Shown here: in pieces, positions 15,311 to 24,159 of the stretch
Position numbering within the stretch: the stretch's first letter is position 1
How the letters are laid out: every line of letters starts with the position of its first letter
Assembly: GCA_023249635.1 (NCBI GenBank)
Contig: JAHFCH010000047.1
Location: 1 to 35,166 of the forward strand
Length of the DNA: 35,166 bases
From: Fibrobacterota bacterium
GTDB lineage: Bacteria > Fibrobacterota > Fibrobacteria > UBA11236
Direction: 5' to 3'
The notes under the pieces: model-generated
What the model was told of the DNA's origin: nothing
What the model saw: the letters and a program-made list of their open reading frames with translations, nothing else
Database searches by the model: none
Program-made: the position numbers and the translations under genes

Positions 15311-16483
15311 ATGGAACAACAACACCTGCTCCAAAATTACGGCCCCCGCGATCTCACCCTGGTGCGCGGTAGCGGCTCCTGGGTGTGGGACGACAAGGGC
15401 AATCAGTATCTCGACTGCGTGCAGGGCGTCGCGGTCAATGCCTTGGGGCATGCGCATCCCGCGGTGGTGGCGGCGGTACAGGCGCAGCTCGGCAGCCTGA
15501 TGCATGCCAGCAATCTCTATCTGCTTCCCACCCAGATGAAGCTCGCGGAGGAATTGTGCGGGGCCATGGGGATGGACGCGGCCTTCTTCTGCAATAGCGG
15601 CACCGAAGCCAATGAAGGCGCCATCAAGTTCGCGCGCAGGCATTGGCAGGATCAAGGCAAAGCGGGCAAGCTGGGAATCCTCTCCTTCACGCATTCTTTC
15701 CATGGGCGCACCTATGCCTCCATGGCGGCCACCGGCCAGGAAAAGATCCGCAAGGGATTCGGTCCGCTCCCCGAGGGATTCCGGATTCTGCCCGTGAACG
15801 ATTCGGGAGCCTTGCGCGCCGCGGTGAACGAGGATACGGCCGCGGTTATTTTCGAACCCATCGAGGCCGAAGGCGGCATCATCCCCATGGAGCCGGCCAT
15901 GGCCCAGGCCCTCAAGGAAGCCCAGGCCCGCGGTGTATTGCTGATTGCCGACGAGGTGCAGACGGGCTTCGGGCGTACCGGCGAAATGCTGGCTGCGCGC
16001 GCGCTGGGCCTGGAACCCGATCTCATCACCCTGGCCAAGCCCCTCGGAGGCGGTCTGCCCCTGGGCGCGGTGCTCCTGAAGAAGTCCATTGCCGATTCCA
16101 TCCATGCCGGTGATCACGGATCGACATTCGGCGGCAACCCGGTCGCCTGCGCCGCGGGACTGGCCGTGCTGGGCGAATTGCGTCGCGAGGGTTTTCTGGC
16201 CGACGCGCGCGCGCGGGCCGCCAAACTGCGCGGGGAACTGGAAGCGCTGGTAACCCGCAAAGCCGCCAACGGCGCGCCCTGGGGTCCCGTGGTCGGCAAG
16301 GGTTTTCTGACCGGATTCCGCTACGGGGGCGATTTGGGAGCGTTCCAGAAGGCCTGCCGGGAACAGGGCCTATTGGTCCATCGCGCCGGCCAGGATGTGG
16401 TTCGGCTATTGCCCGCATTGAACATCAGCCATGAGGAAATCGGCGAGTTGATTGACCGCCTGGAAAAGGCCATGGTAGAATGA
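15311..16483 (+). CDS. argD: Acetylornithine aminotransferase
   Basis: 390 residues, PLP-dependent class III aminotransferase that converts N-acetylglutamate semialdehyde to N-acetylornithine. Visible are the PLP-phosphate region FFCNSGTEANEGAIK (92-106), the SFHGRTYASMAATGQ stretch, D214 in IADEVQTGFGRTG, and the Schiff-base lysine K243 in TLAKPLGGGLP. Family neighbours such as ornithine or succinylornithine aminotransferases share these motifs, but the arg context supports ArgD. No Shine-Dalgarno sequence precedes the ATG; instead the palindromic repeat ends 11 nt upstream, so the repeat may lie in its leader. Confidence 0.95.
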   Translation: MEQQHLLQNYGPRDLTLVRGSGSWVWDDKGNQYLDCVQGVAVNALGHAHPAVVAAVQAQLGSLMHASNLYLLPTQMKLAEELCGAMGMDAAFFCNSGTEANEGAIKFARRHWQDQGKAGKLGILSFTHSFHGRTYASMAATGQEKIRKGFGPLPEGFRILPVNDSGALRAAVNEDTAAVIFEPIEAEGGIIPMEPAMAQALKEAQARGVLLIADEVQTGFGRTGEMLAARALGLEPDLITLAKPLGGGLPLGAVLLKKSIADSIHAGDHGSTFGGNPVACAAGLAVLGELRREGFLADARARAAKLRGELEALVTRKAANGAPWGPVVGKGFLTGFRYGGDLGAFQKACREQGLLVHRAGQDVVRLLPALNISHEEIGELIDRLEKAMVE

Positions 16484-16529
16484 GGCGATCACCGGGTGCG
16501 CGCTAGCGTACCTTAGCGGGAGCGGCGCC

Positions 16530-17084
16530 TTGTCCAAGCTGTTCAAAAAAGTCACCCGCGCCTATGCGGCGGGAGAAATCATCTTCGAGCAAGGCGCGGA
16601 CGTCGACGGCATCTACAGCGTCCAAAGCGGCCGCGTTTCCGTCTACAAAACCAAGCCCACACCCCAAGGTCCCCAAGCCATCGAATTGGTGCAACTGGGT
16701 CCGGGTAGCCTGTTCGGCGAAATGGGCATGCTCGGCCACACCAAACGCGAAGCCTCGGTAAAGGCCATCGACTTCACCGAAGTCCTGATCATCACCAACG
16801 ATATGTTTGAAGCCCAGCTCGCTTCCCTCGCGCCGTGGGTGACCAACTTCATCAAGATCCTGATCAACCGCCTGGGGAACACCAACGACAGGCTCGCCGG
16901 TGCCGTGCAACTCCTCGAAGCAAATGGCCTGAAGCTCGTCGACGATAAAGCCCCCGCGGCCGTAGCACCCGCCGCTCCTCCGGCAGCGGCTGCCGCCCCC
17001 GCGCCTACCGCCGTCCCAGACATCTCCGTGCCCCCCGCCGGCGCCCCTCCCGCCGGCTCCGCTCCCAAGCCTCCCGCTACCTAA
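16530..17084 (+). CDS. Stand-alone cyclic-nucleotide-binding domain protein
   Basis: 184 residues from a TTG start with GGGAG 7 nt upstream. Residues 8-125 form one cNMP-binding (CAP-type) beta-roll: YAAGEIIFEQGADVDGIY, then the phosphate-binding cassette GSLFGEMGMLGHTKREASVK (60-78) with the key E64 and R73, then helices to about residue 140. The rest is a proline/alanine-rich disordered tail with no DNA-binding helix-turn-helix and no catalytic domain. It may therefore act as a cAMP/cGMP-binding adaptor. It lies 46 nt after argD and the same strand as the arginine genes, but a functional link to arginine is unproven. Confidence 0.82.
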   Translation: MSKLFKKVTRAYAAGEIIFEQGADVDGIYSVQSGRVSVYKTKPTPQGPQAIELVQLGPGSLFGEMGMLGHTKREASVKAIDFTEVLIITNDMFEAQLASLAPWVTNFIKILINRLGNTNDRLAGAVQLLEANGLKLVDDKAPAAVAPAAPPAAAAAPAPTAVPDISVPPAGAPPAGSAPKPPAT

Positions 17085-17619
17085 CCTCAAAGTCTTGATC
17101 TATAACCCCGTCTCCTGCCCCCGCGATTCAAAACCGGACCGCTGACAAAATTCCAGATCGTATTCGCGCGTGAGACTGGACGCGGCCGGTGCGCGAGGTT
17201 TTTCCGCCGCAGGTAGGGGCCGCCTGACCGGGGCGCGGGAGTGGGGAGGCGGGGCGCGGCGAATCAAGGCGGATGGCCTTTGGGAATCGCGAACAGACTT
17301 CGCCTGAAGCCTGTTCGCGCATCGGCACATCGGCCGCTCCGCTTGTGCGCGGACGCCGCGATTTCCAAGGGCCAGGCGACCCAGCGCATTGTCGAGCCTT
17401 GCCCCGCCGCGGACCGCCTCCCCGACCCCGCGCCAGTAGACTCGCGGAAGCCCCTAGGTAGCGGCTGGTGAACGCCCCGCCCTTTAGCGAGAAGGAAATC
17501 GCTCCGCGATTTCCCCCGTTTCCCTTCGCCCTCCCGGGCTCAGGGTTCTATCCCGAGCCGCCCAAATACTACATTTGGCTGAAACTTTGCGGTTCGAAAA
17601 TGCCGCGTCGAAAGGTCCC
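17085..17619. other. 535-bp gene-free region upstream of argG with strong hairpins
   Basis: No convincing coding frame was seen here. Two notable hairpins are present: CGCGAACAG / CTGTTCGCG (17288-17296 with 17311-17319, with an inner CTTC / GAAG), and GGAAATCGC / GCGATTTCC (17494-17502 with 17506-17514, 3-nt loop). Close to argG is the short palindrome CCAAAT-N5-ATTTGG (17562-17578). I see no match to known riboswitches, tRNA, tmRNA or RNase P RNA. It may hold a leader, an attenuator or a small RNA, or be a decayed gene. Confidence 0.5.
17562..17578. promoter_or_regulatory. Short palindrome CCAAAT-N5-ATTTGG before argG (possible operator)
   Basis: A perfect 6-bp inverted repeat with a 5-bp spacer lies 41 bp before the argG ATG, in the only AT-rich patch of the leader. 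It does not fit the E. coli ArgR box. A role as regulator site is a guess based on position. Confidence 0.25.
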
Positions 17620-18873
<1,254 letters not shown>

Positions 18874-18893
18874 GATGAAGCGGCTTGGGTAAC

Positions 18894-19622
18894 ATGGCGG
18901 ATACTGCGGACCTGCTGGCGGATCTTCCGCCGATAGGCGTGGTGCTGCCCGCGGGGGGCAAAGGCCTGCGGGCCGGCGGCACCGAGCCCAAGCAATTCCT
19001 GCCGCTGAACCAGGGCAAGACCATGCTGGCCTATGCCGTGGACGCGTTCCACCGCCTGGCCTGCGTGAAGTCCATCATCCTGGCGCTGCCGCGGGAACGC
19101 ATGGCCGCTTTCGCGGAACTGGCTTCCACCCATCCCAAGCTGAAACTGGTCGAAGGCGGCCCCGAGCGTTGGGTCTCCGTGCGCAACGGATTCCAGATGC
19201 TCGATCCCAAGCTGCCCTACGTGCTGGTGCACGATGTGGCCCGCCCCTTCGTCTCCGCGGAAGTCATCCGTCGTTGCCTGGAGGCCGTGGCCCCGGGCGC
19301 TTGCGCCATTGCCGCCATGCCTTCCCCGGATACGGTCAAAGAGGTGAATGAGGGCGTGGTGACCCGGACCCTGGACCGGCGCGGTTTGATTCTGGTGCAG
19401 ACACCGCAGGTGTTCCCGCGCCAAGTGCTGGAAAACGTCTACGCGCGGGCCTGGAGCGGGGACATCCCCACCGATGAGGCCATGATGGCGGAGCAGGCGG
19501 GCTGCCAGGTGCGCTGGGTCTCGGGTTCGGATCTCAACCGCAAGGTGACGAGCGCCGCGGACCTGGCCTGGGCGGAATGGATTGCGGGCCGGATGGAAAA
19601 AGGCGAAGCCTTTCCCGAGTAG
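18894..19622 (+). CDS. ispD: 2-C-methyl-D-erythritol 4-phosphate cytidylyltransferase
   Basis: 242 residues. It makes CDP-methylerythritol in the MEP isoprenoid pathway. Visible are the nucleotide-binding loop VVLPAGGKGLRAGG (17-29) followed by PKQFLPL, GGPERWVSVRNGF, VHDVARPFVS, AAMPSPDTVKEV, TPQVFPRQVL and the C-terminal TDEAMMAEQAGCQVRWVSGS with NRKVTSAADLAWAE. The loop has a leucine where E. coli has a conserved residue near R20, but its basic residues are kept. No good ribosome-binding site is visible; a TTG nine bases upstream is an alternative start. It sits directly before ispF, as often in bacteria. Confidence 0.93.
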   Translation: MADTADLLADLPPIGVVLPAGGKGLRAGGTEPKQFLPLNQGKTMLAYAVDAFHRLACVKSIILALPRERMAAFAELASTHPKLKLVEGGPERWVSVRNGFQMLDPKLPYVLVHDVARPFVSAEVIRRCLEAVAPGACAIAAMPSPDTVKEVNEGVVTRTLDRRGLILVQTPQVFPRQVLENVYARAWSGDIPTDEAMMAEQAGCQVRWVSGSDLNRKVTSAADLAWAEWIAGRMEKGEAFPE

Positions 19623-19643
19623 GGAAGCGGGGCGGAGGAGAGC

Positions 19644-20132
19644 ATGTTCAAGGTCGGCATCGGGCAGGACAGTCATCGCATCCAGGAGCCCGCCGCGGGC
19701 AAGGCCCTGGTGCTGGGCGGCCTCACCCTGAAGGAAGCCTACGCGCTGGAAGGCAACAGCGATTCGGATGTGGTGCTGCACGCCATTACCAACGCCATCT
19801 CCGGAATTACCGGCAAGCCGGTGCTGGGGCCCGTGGCCGACAAGCTATGCAAGGCCGGAGTGACCGACAGCGCGGCCTACTTGCAGCGGGCGCTGGAGGA
19901 TTTGGACGATACCGGTTACCGTCTCACCCATGTTTCCGTAACCTTGGAGTGCCAGCGCCCCAAGATCATGCCCCTGCACGCCGCGATGACGGTGAAGGTG
20001 GCCGAGCTGTTGGGCCTGGCCATCGAGGACGTAGGCATCACCGCCACTTCGGGCGAGGGTCTAACTGATTTCGGGAAGGGATTGGGGATCCAGGCTTTCG
20101 CTTGCGCCTCGGCGATGCGGGCCGAGTCCTGA
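19644..20132 (+). CDS. ispF: 2-C-methyl-D-erythritol 2,4-cyclodiphosphate synthase, divergent
   Basis: 162 residues, right size and fold motifs for IspF, which cyclises CDP-methylerythritol 2-phosphate. The predicted zinc ligands are kept: D9 and H11 in GIGQDSHRI and H46 in SDSDVVLHAIT. The C-terminal TATSGEGLTDFGKGLGI matches the usual TTTEKLGFTGRGEGI. However, the HSDGD motif reads NSDSD (N38 in place of the usual histidine), the usual LTDA reads ITNA, and the typical GDIGKLFPDTDP loop is replaced by GKPVLGPVADKLCK. It therefore belongs to a divergent branch. A very strong GGAGGAG precedes the ATG. Position after ispD supports the assignment. Confidence 0.85.
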   Translation: MFKVGIGQDSHRIQEPAAGKALVLGGLTLKEAYALEGNSDSDVVLHAITNAISGITGKPVLGPVADKLCKAGVTDSAAYLQRALEDLDDTGYRLTHVSVTLECQRPKIMPLHAAMTVKVAELLGLAIEDVGITATSGEGLTDFGKGLGIQAFACASAMRAES

Positions 20133-20141
20133 AGGCGCTTT

Positions 20142-20771
20142 TCAGTCCGGCAGCAGGAAGCGGAACTTAACGCCGCCCACTTCGATCTCGTCCCCGCTTT
20201 TCAGCCGGGCCGAATTCACCTCTTCACCGTTCAGCTTGATGGCCGAGAAACGCTTTACCAGCAGGTTGATGACCCACACGGTTCCCTTGCGATCGATGCT
20301 CGCGAATTGCTTGCCTATCATCAAACCGGGGATGTGGATGTCGTCGCTGCTGCTATTGCCGAAGTAGGTGGTTTCCTTGGGAAGCGGAACGGAGGCTCCG
20401 GTATCCAGGTTTTCCAGCCAAGGCTCGCGGCCTTTGGGTTCGGGATAGGCCGGCGCCGGCACGGCTTGCGGACGCTGGATCTCTTCCAGGTACTCCAGAG
20501 CGTGCTGGCCGATGGTGATGACGTCATTGGATTTGAGCAGGCATTTGTGGACCCGCTTCTTGTTGACGTAGGTACCGTTGAGGCTTTGCAGATCCTCAAG
20601 GATGAAAATCTTCTGCTCGATGTCGCCCAGGATGAAGGCGTGATTGCGCGAGATGCCCAGGTTTTCGATGCAGATCGGATGCGCCGGAAGCCGCCCGATG
20701 GTATTGAACCCCGGCCGCAGCTGGGCTTCCCCCAGGATCTGGTTCTGGTATCGGATGACGATTTTGGCCAT
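20142..20771 (-). CDS. Protein with two FHA domains
   Basis: 209 residues from the ATG at 20769-20771; no clear ribosome-binding site. The first FHA (phosphothreonine-binding) domain spans about residues 18-85 with the hallmark NTIGRLPAHPICIEN, ISRNHAFIL and SLNGTYVNKKRV. After a proline-rich linker a second, weaker FHA domain occupies about 125-207 (TYFGNSSSDDIHIPG, FSAIKLNGEEVNSARL, SGDEIEVGGVKFRFLL); its phosphopeptide-binding R and SxxH residues are not conserved (MIGKQFASI instead), so only the first is expected to bind phosphothreonine. No kinase or phosphatase is nearby. The gene ends 9 nt from ispF, convergent with it, and starts divergently 107 nt from the membrane protein gene. Confidence 0.85.
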   Translation of the reverse strand: MAKIVIRYQNQILGEAQLRPGFNTIGRLPAHPICIENLGISRNHAFILGDIEQKIFILEDLQSLNGTYVNKKRVHKCLLKSNDVITIGQHALEYLEEIQRPQAVPAPAYPEPKGREPWLENLDTGASVPLPKETTYFGNSSSDDIHIPGLMIGKQFASIDRKGTVWVINLLVKRFSAIKLNGEEVNSARLKSGDEIEVGGVKFRFLLPD

Positions 20772-20878
20772 GGCCTGGACCTGAAAATAGCCCCGGTTGG
20801 GGGATTCGGCAAGGCGTCGCCCGCAATGCGATGGAGCCCGCACCCCGATTATTGTTAGTATTAGCCAGGCTCCAGCCT

Positions 20879-22027
20879 ATGCATCTGATCAAGCCCTTCA
20901 TCCTCGGCGCGCTCGGCGGCTTGGCCGTGGCCCTCGCCGTATTGGTGGGGCTGTACGTATCGCCCATTCGCCAGGAAGTCTACTTCGCCGCCGACCCCGA
21001 GATGGCGGCCGTGCGCGGCAAACTGACCCAATACCAGGAATGGCAGTCCCAGGCCGATCTGCGGATCGCCGGTGACGATGCCGCAGCCGATTCGCTGCGC
21101 GGTGAACAGGCCAAGGCCTGGCGCGACTACAAAACCTTGCGCACGCGCCTCGGGGAAATGGCCCGATCGCATGCGCAGCCCAATGCCGATGGCTTCTTGG
21201 GATGGATGTATTCCCTGCGTTACTGGGCGGGCCCCATGGCGGCGTTGCTGATGCTTTTGCCGGCCTGCTTCTCGGGCTGGCGGGCGGCCAATCGCTATCG
21301 GCCTTCCAAATCCCGACCGGGCAAAGCGCCCAAGGGTGGCGACGATATCCGCGCGGTTTCCCCGGCGCGCTCCAAGGCCATGTCCGATTTCGAGGATGCG
21401 GTGAAAAAGGTCGCGAGGATTTCCCGGGACTCCGAAGCGGATGCGCCCCGGCAACCCGGGTCGGAACGGGATCCGATGGAATTGGAAGCGGTCCAGGATA
21501 TCCCTGAGCCCGCGGTGCCCTATTTCCACCCCGCGGATTCAGTCCGGCCGGAACCCTCGGTGCGTTCCCAAGAACCTCCCACAGATGCCATTCCCGTGGA
21601 CGAGTTCACCCGCATAGCGCCCGATCCGGAACCCTTGCCCCGCAGGGATCCCGACACGGTCCCCTTTTCCCTGGAAAAGGATCGGGGACCGGACTCGCGC
21701 GATACCGGTTCGGACACGAGGTATTTCCAGGTGGGGCCGGGATGGGGTGAGCCTCCGACCGGCGAAGCGCGGATAGGCAAACCCGGCCTGGCCATGGAAG
21801 ATGAAGATGCCCCGGGGGCGCGCGACGAAATCGCGGAAGAGGGTAACGGGGAAGATACCTTGGGCGTGATGCCCCCCACCACCGAGGTGGAGCGGGTGGA
21901 GAGGCGCAAGGAAGAAGTCCTGAAACTGGCGCGCAAGGGAATGACGTCTTCGGAAATTTCCCGCCGGATGCGCATCAGCCAGGATCAGGTGGAGTTCATC
22001 ATCCGGTTGCGGCGCGAAAAGGGTTGA
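20879..22027 (+). CDS. Membrane protein with disordered linker and HTH-like C-terminus
   Basis: 382 residues from the ATG at 20879. Two transmembrane helices are visible: about residues 6-28 (PFILGALGGLAVALAVLVGL) and 115-134 (YWAGPMAALLMLLPACFSGW), with an 85-residue, largely helical periplasmic part between. Residues 140-335 are charged, proline-rich and probably disordered. The last 35 residues (EEVLKLARKGMTSSEISRRM, then RISQDQVEFIIRL) look like a short helix-turn-helix of the type seen in DUF2802/DUF6115-like proteins, which often lie next to flagellar genes. The next gene encodes a FliK-like protein, which fits. Exact function unknown; the longer frame from 20831 is less likely because the ATG at 20879 begins right before the first membrane helix. 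Confidence 0.68.
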   Translation: MHLIKPFILGALGGLAVALAVLVGLYVSPIRQEVYFAADPEMAAVRGKLTQYQEWQSQADLRIAGDDAAADSLRGEQAKAWRDYKTLRTRLGEMARSHAQPNADGFLGWMYSLRYWAGPMAALLMLLPACFSGWRAANRYRPSKSRPGKAPKGGDDIRAVSPARSKAMSDFEDAVKKVARISRDSEADAPRQPGSERDPMELEAVQDIPEPAVPYFHPADSVRPEPSVRSQEPPTDAIPVDEFTRIAPDPEPLPRRDPDTVPFSLEKDRGPDSRDTGSDTRYFQVGPGWGEPPTGEARIGKPGLAMEDEDAPGARDEIAEEGNGEDTLGVMPPTTEVERVERRKEEVLKLARKGMTSSEISRRMRISQDQVEFIIRLRREKG

Positions 22028-22096
22028 ACCCCAAAAACCCCAAACGCTTCCCTCCCTTCCCGTTTTCGGCGTTAAAGTTCCGGAAGCCAAGAGCCG

Positions 22097-22102
22097 TATA
22101 AT
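22097..22102 (+). promoter_or_regulatory. TATAAT box 15 nt before the FliK-like start
   Basis: A perfect TATAAT lies upstream of an ATG that has no ribosome-binding site. A transcript would start about 8 nt before the ATG, giving an almost leaderless message. No convincing -35 element was seen. Confidence 0.35.
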
Positions 22103-22116
22103 GAATAGCCACCCCT

Positions 22117-24072
22117 ATGGACTCTTCCGAAAACATCAAAGGCGTACGCGCCCCAGCCGATCGTCCGGGAACGCCGACCTCGTTTTCCGGGACGGTTACC
22201 GGCGTCAAGGCCGAGAGCGGTAAGCAGACCCTAGAGGTCCAATATTCCCAGGGCAAGATACGCTTCCAGGCGGAAGGCGATTTCCAGGTCGGGGAGAAGG
22301 TAAAGCTTTCCTTTCCCGGCAACGGATCCGTGCAGGTCGAAAAGGGCGCGGGCCATGCGCAGGGCGAAGGCGATTGGCAAGGGGTAGGCTACACGTTACC
22401 CCAGAACATGAATGCCCTTAAGGATTTGCGCGCCTTCGAGGATCAAATCGTGAAATGGATGGGCGGCCGCCAACCGGGCGGCGCGCAAGCGGGCCAAGAC
22501 AAGGCGGCCTTGGGCAAACTGACCTTGCCTCAATTGCTTATGCAGGCCATGCAGGCCAAGGGCGGCAAGGAATTCGCGTCCCAGGCCTTGGCGGGAATGG
22601 ATCCCGGAGTGGTGACGGCCCTGCTCGACGCGCTCGAGGAAACGCCCGGAGATCCGGCCGCCAAGGCGGCCATGGCGGATCTGCTCCGGTCGGGCGGTCG
22701 CGGCGCGGGCCAGGCCCAGGCGAATGCGGGACGGGCGGCCGACGCGGGCGCTTTTCTCCCGGCGGAAGCCGGAGCCGGGCATGCCCCCTGGTTCGGACGC
22801 ATCGTGGATCGCAAGGATGCCGATGGCATCCTGATGTCGGCCGGGCGGATGGGATACGGGGGATCGGGAGGGCCGGGAAAGAGCGATTCCCTTTACCGGT
22901 ATACCGTGGACATGGGCGGTAGTACCCTCGAAGTTTACTCCTCCCAGGCCAAGGAGCCGGGCGAGTTCACCGACTTCGCGTTGGAGCGCCAGGGCGGACG
23001 CATGCAGGCGCGTTTCACCGATCCGGCTGCGTCCCTGCCCGCGGGGTTGCGGACCGCCATGGGCGCGTCTTCCGGCGACGTACGCCAGGGAATGTTGTTG
23101 GCTTCGCATTACCTGCAGGATTTCCAATCGGAACCGTATTACGGAAAGCTGGTGGAGGAATTCGGCACCGTGCTGGCCCAGAGCGGGCTGATGGATGCGC
23201 CGGGAGCCGGTCAGCCGCCCGCGATACCCAAGCAGGAACAAACCGATAACCTCTTGAAGCTTTTCGTTTCCTTTCCGCGCGACGCGCAACAGCCGCAAGC
23301 GCAAGCCAAGGCCTGGGGCGATGCGGTACGCGATCCGCAGGCGATGCTCAAGTTGCTGCAAACCGTGAAACCGGAGCAGGATGCATCCCTGCTCCGCTCG
23401 GATACCTCTTTACGTCTGGCCGCCCAGGGCCGCATCCCGGATGCCGCCGGGGCCCTGCTCACGGCCGCCGCCGAGGCGGGTGAATCCCCGCAAGCCACCG
23501 CGGCTTGGCTCCGCAAGCTATTGCCCGAGGCTTTCAAGTCGGAAGACCTCCTCAAACTCGCGAAGGACGTGAGCGCGCTCCCCGCAGGGGTCAAGGAACA
23601 TGACGCCGCGAAATTCCTGCTGCAGGCCGTCGCCAACGGGTTGCCCCGGGATTTGCCCATCCCGGAGGGCCAGCCTACCCAGTTCTACTATTACCAGGCC
23701 CAGGAATGGCGTAACCTGCAAGTAACCTGGCGCCAGGACGGCGGCGGTAAGGAAGGCCGGGGAAAAGGCGGCCCGAAGGCGCCTTTGCAGGTGAAGGTGG
23801 AGACCCAATCCAAACATATGGGCCGCGTGAACGTGGGCGTGGCCTGGGAGCCCAAAGGGGCGCGCCTCGATTTCAAGAATCAATACCATGACGTGCGCGA
23901 GCTGCTGTCCCAATCCCTGCCGGAGCTTGAGAAAAACCTGGCGCTGCTCGATTTCCGCGTGACGGCCTGGACCTACGAAGTCCTGCCCAACGACATCCCC
24001 GCCCTGCCCGATCCCGGTTGGACGCGTCCCGCGAGCCTTTCCGACGGGGCGCATCTGGATCTCCGGGGCTGA
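22117..24072 (+). CDS. FliK-like flagellar hook-length control C-terminal domain protein
   Basis: 651 residues. The N-terminal 60 residues form a small beta domain (FSGTVTGVKAESGKQTLEVQ, VGEKVKLSFPGNGSVQV). A long low-complexity Gly/Ala/Gln-rich middle follows. The C-terminal ~100 residues (PLQVKVETQSKHMGRVNVGV, RLDFKNQYHDVRELLSQSLP, ELEKNLALLDFRVTAWTYEV) match the pattern of the Flg_hook domain of FliK, where the conserved part reads L-x-V-x-T-x-x-x-x-G-x-V-x-V and ends in a leucine-rich helix. FliK measures the flagellar hook and switches export specificity, but no other flagellar gene is in the window, so the real role could differ. No ribosome-binding site is visible at the ATG. Confidence 0.65.
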   Translation: MDSSENIKGVRAPADRPGTPTSFSGTVTGVKAESGKQTLEVQYSQGKIRFQAEGDFQVGEKVKLSFPGNGSVQVEKGAGHAQGEGDWQGVGYTLPQNMNALKDLRAFEDQIVKWMGGRQPGGAQAGQDKAALGKLTLPQLLMQAMQAKGGKEFASQALAGMDPGVVTALLDALEETPGDPAAKAAMADLLRSGGRGAGQAQANAGRAADAGAFLPAEAGAGHAPWFGRIVDRKDADGILMSAGRMGYGGSGGPGKSDSLYRYTVDMGGSTLEVYSSQAKEPGEFTDFALERQGGRMQARFTDPAASLPAGLRTAMGASSGDVRQGMLLASHYLQDFQSEPYYGKLVEEFGTVLAQSGLMDAPGAGQPPAIPKQEQTDNLLKLFVSFPRDAQQPQAQAKAWGDAVRDPQAMLKLLQTVKPEQDASLLRSDTSLRLAAQGRIPDAAGALLTAAAEAGESPQATAAWLRKLLPEAFKSEDLLKLAKDVSALPAGVKEHDAAKFLLQAVANGLPRDLPIPEGQPTQFYYYQAQEWRNLQVTWRQDGGGKEGRGKGGPKAPLQVKVETQSKHMGRVNVGVAWEPKGARLDFKNQYHDVRELLSQSLPELEKNLALLDFRVTAWTYEVLPNDIPALPDPGWTRPASLSDGAHLDLRG

Positions 24073-24159
24073 CGCGCGCCCCGGGGCGCCCTTCCCGTAC
24101 GCGGATCCTGTTCGTCCCCGCGGGCCGCAACCCGGAACCGATTCCTAACTTTCCCCCGC

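Noticed and set aside
17589-17610. GGTTCGAAA stretch resembling a tRNA T-arm before argG
   Set aside because: The stem is only 4 bp with an oversized loop, and no acceptor, D or anticodon arm can be drawn around it.
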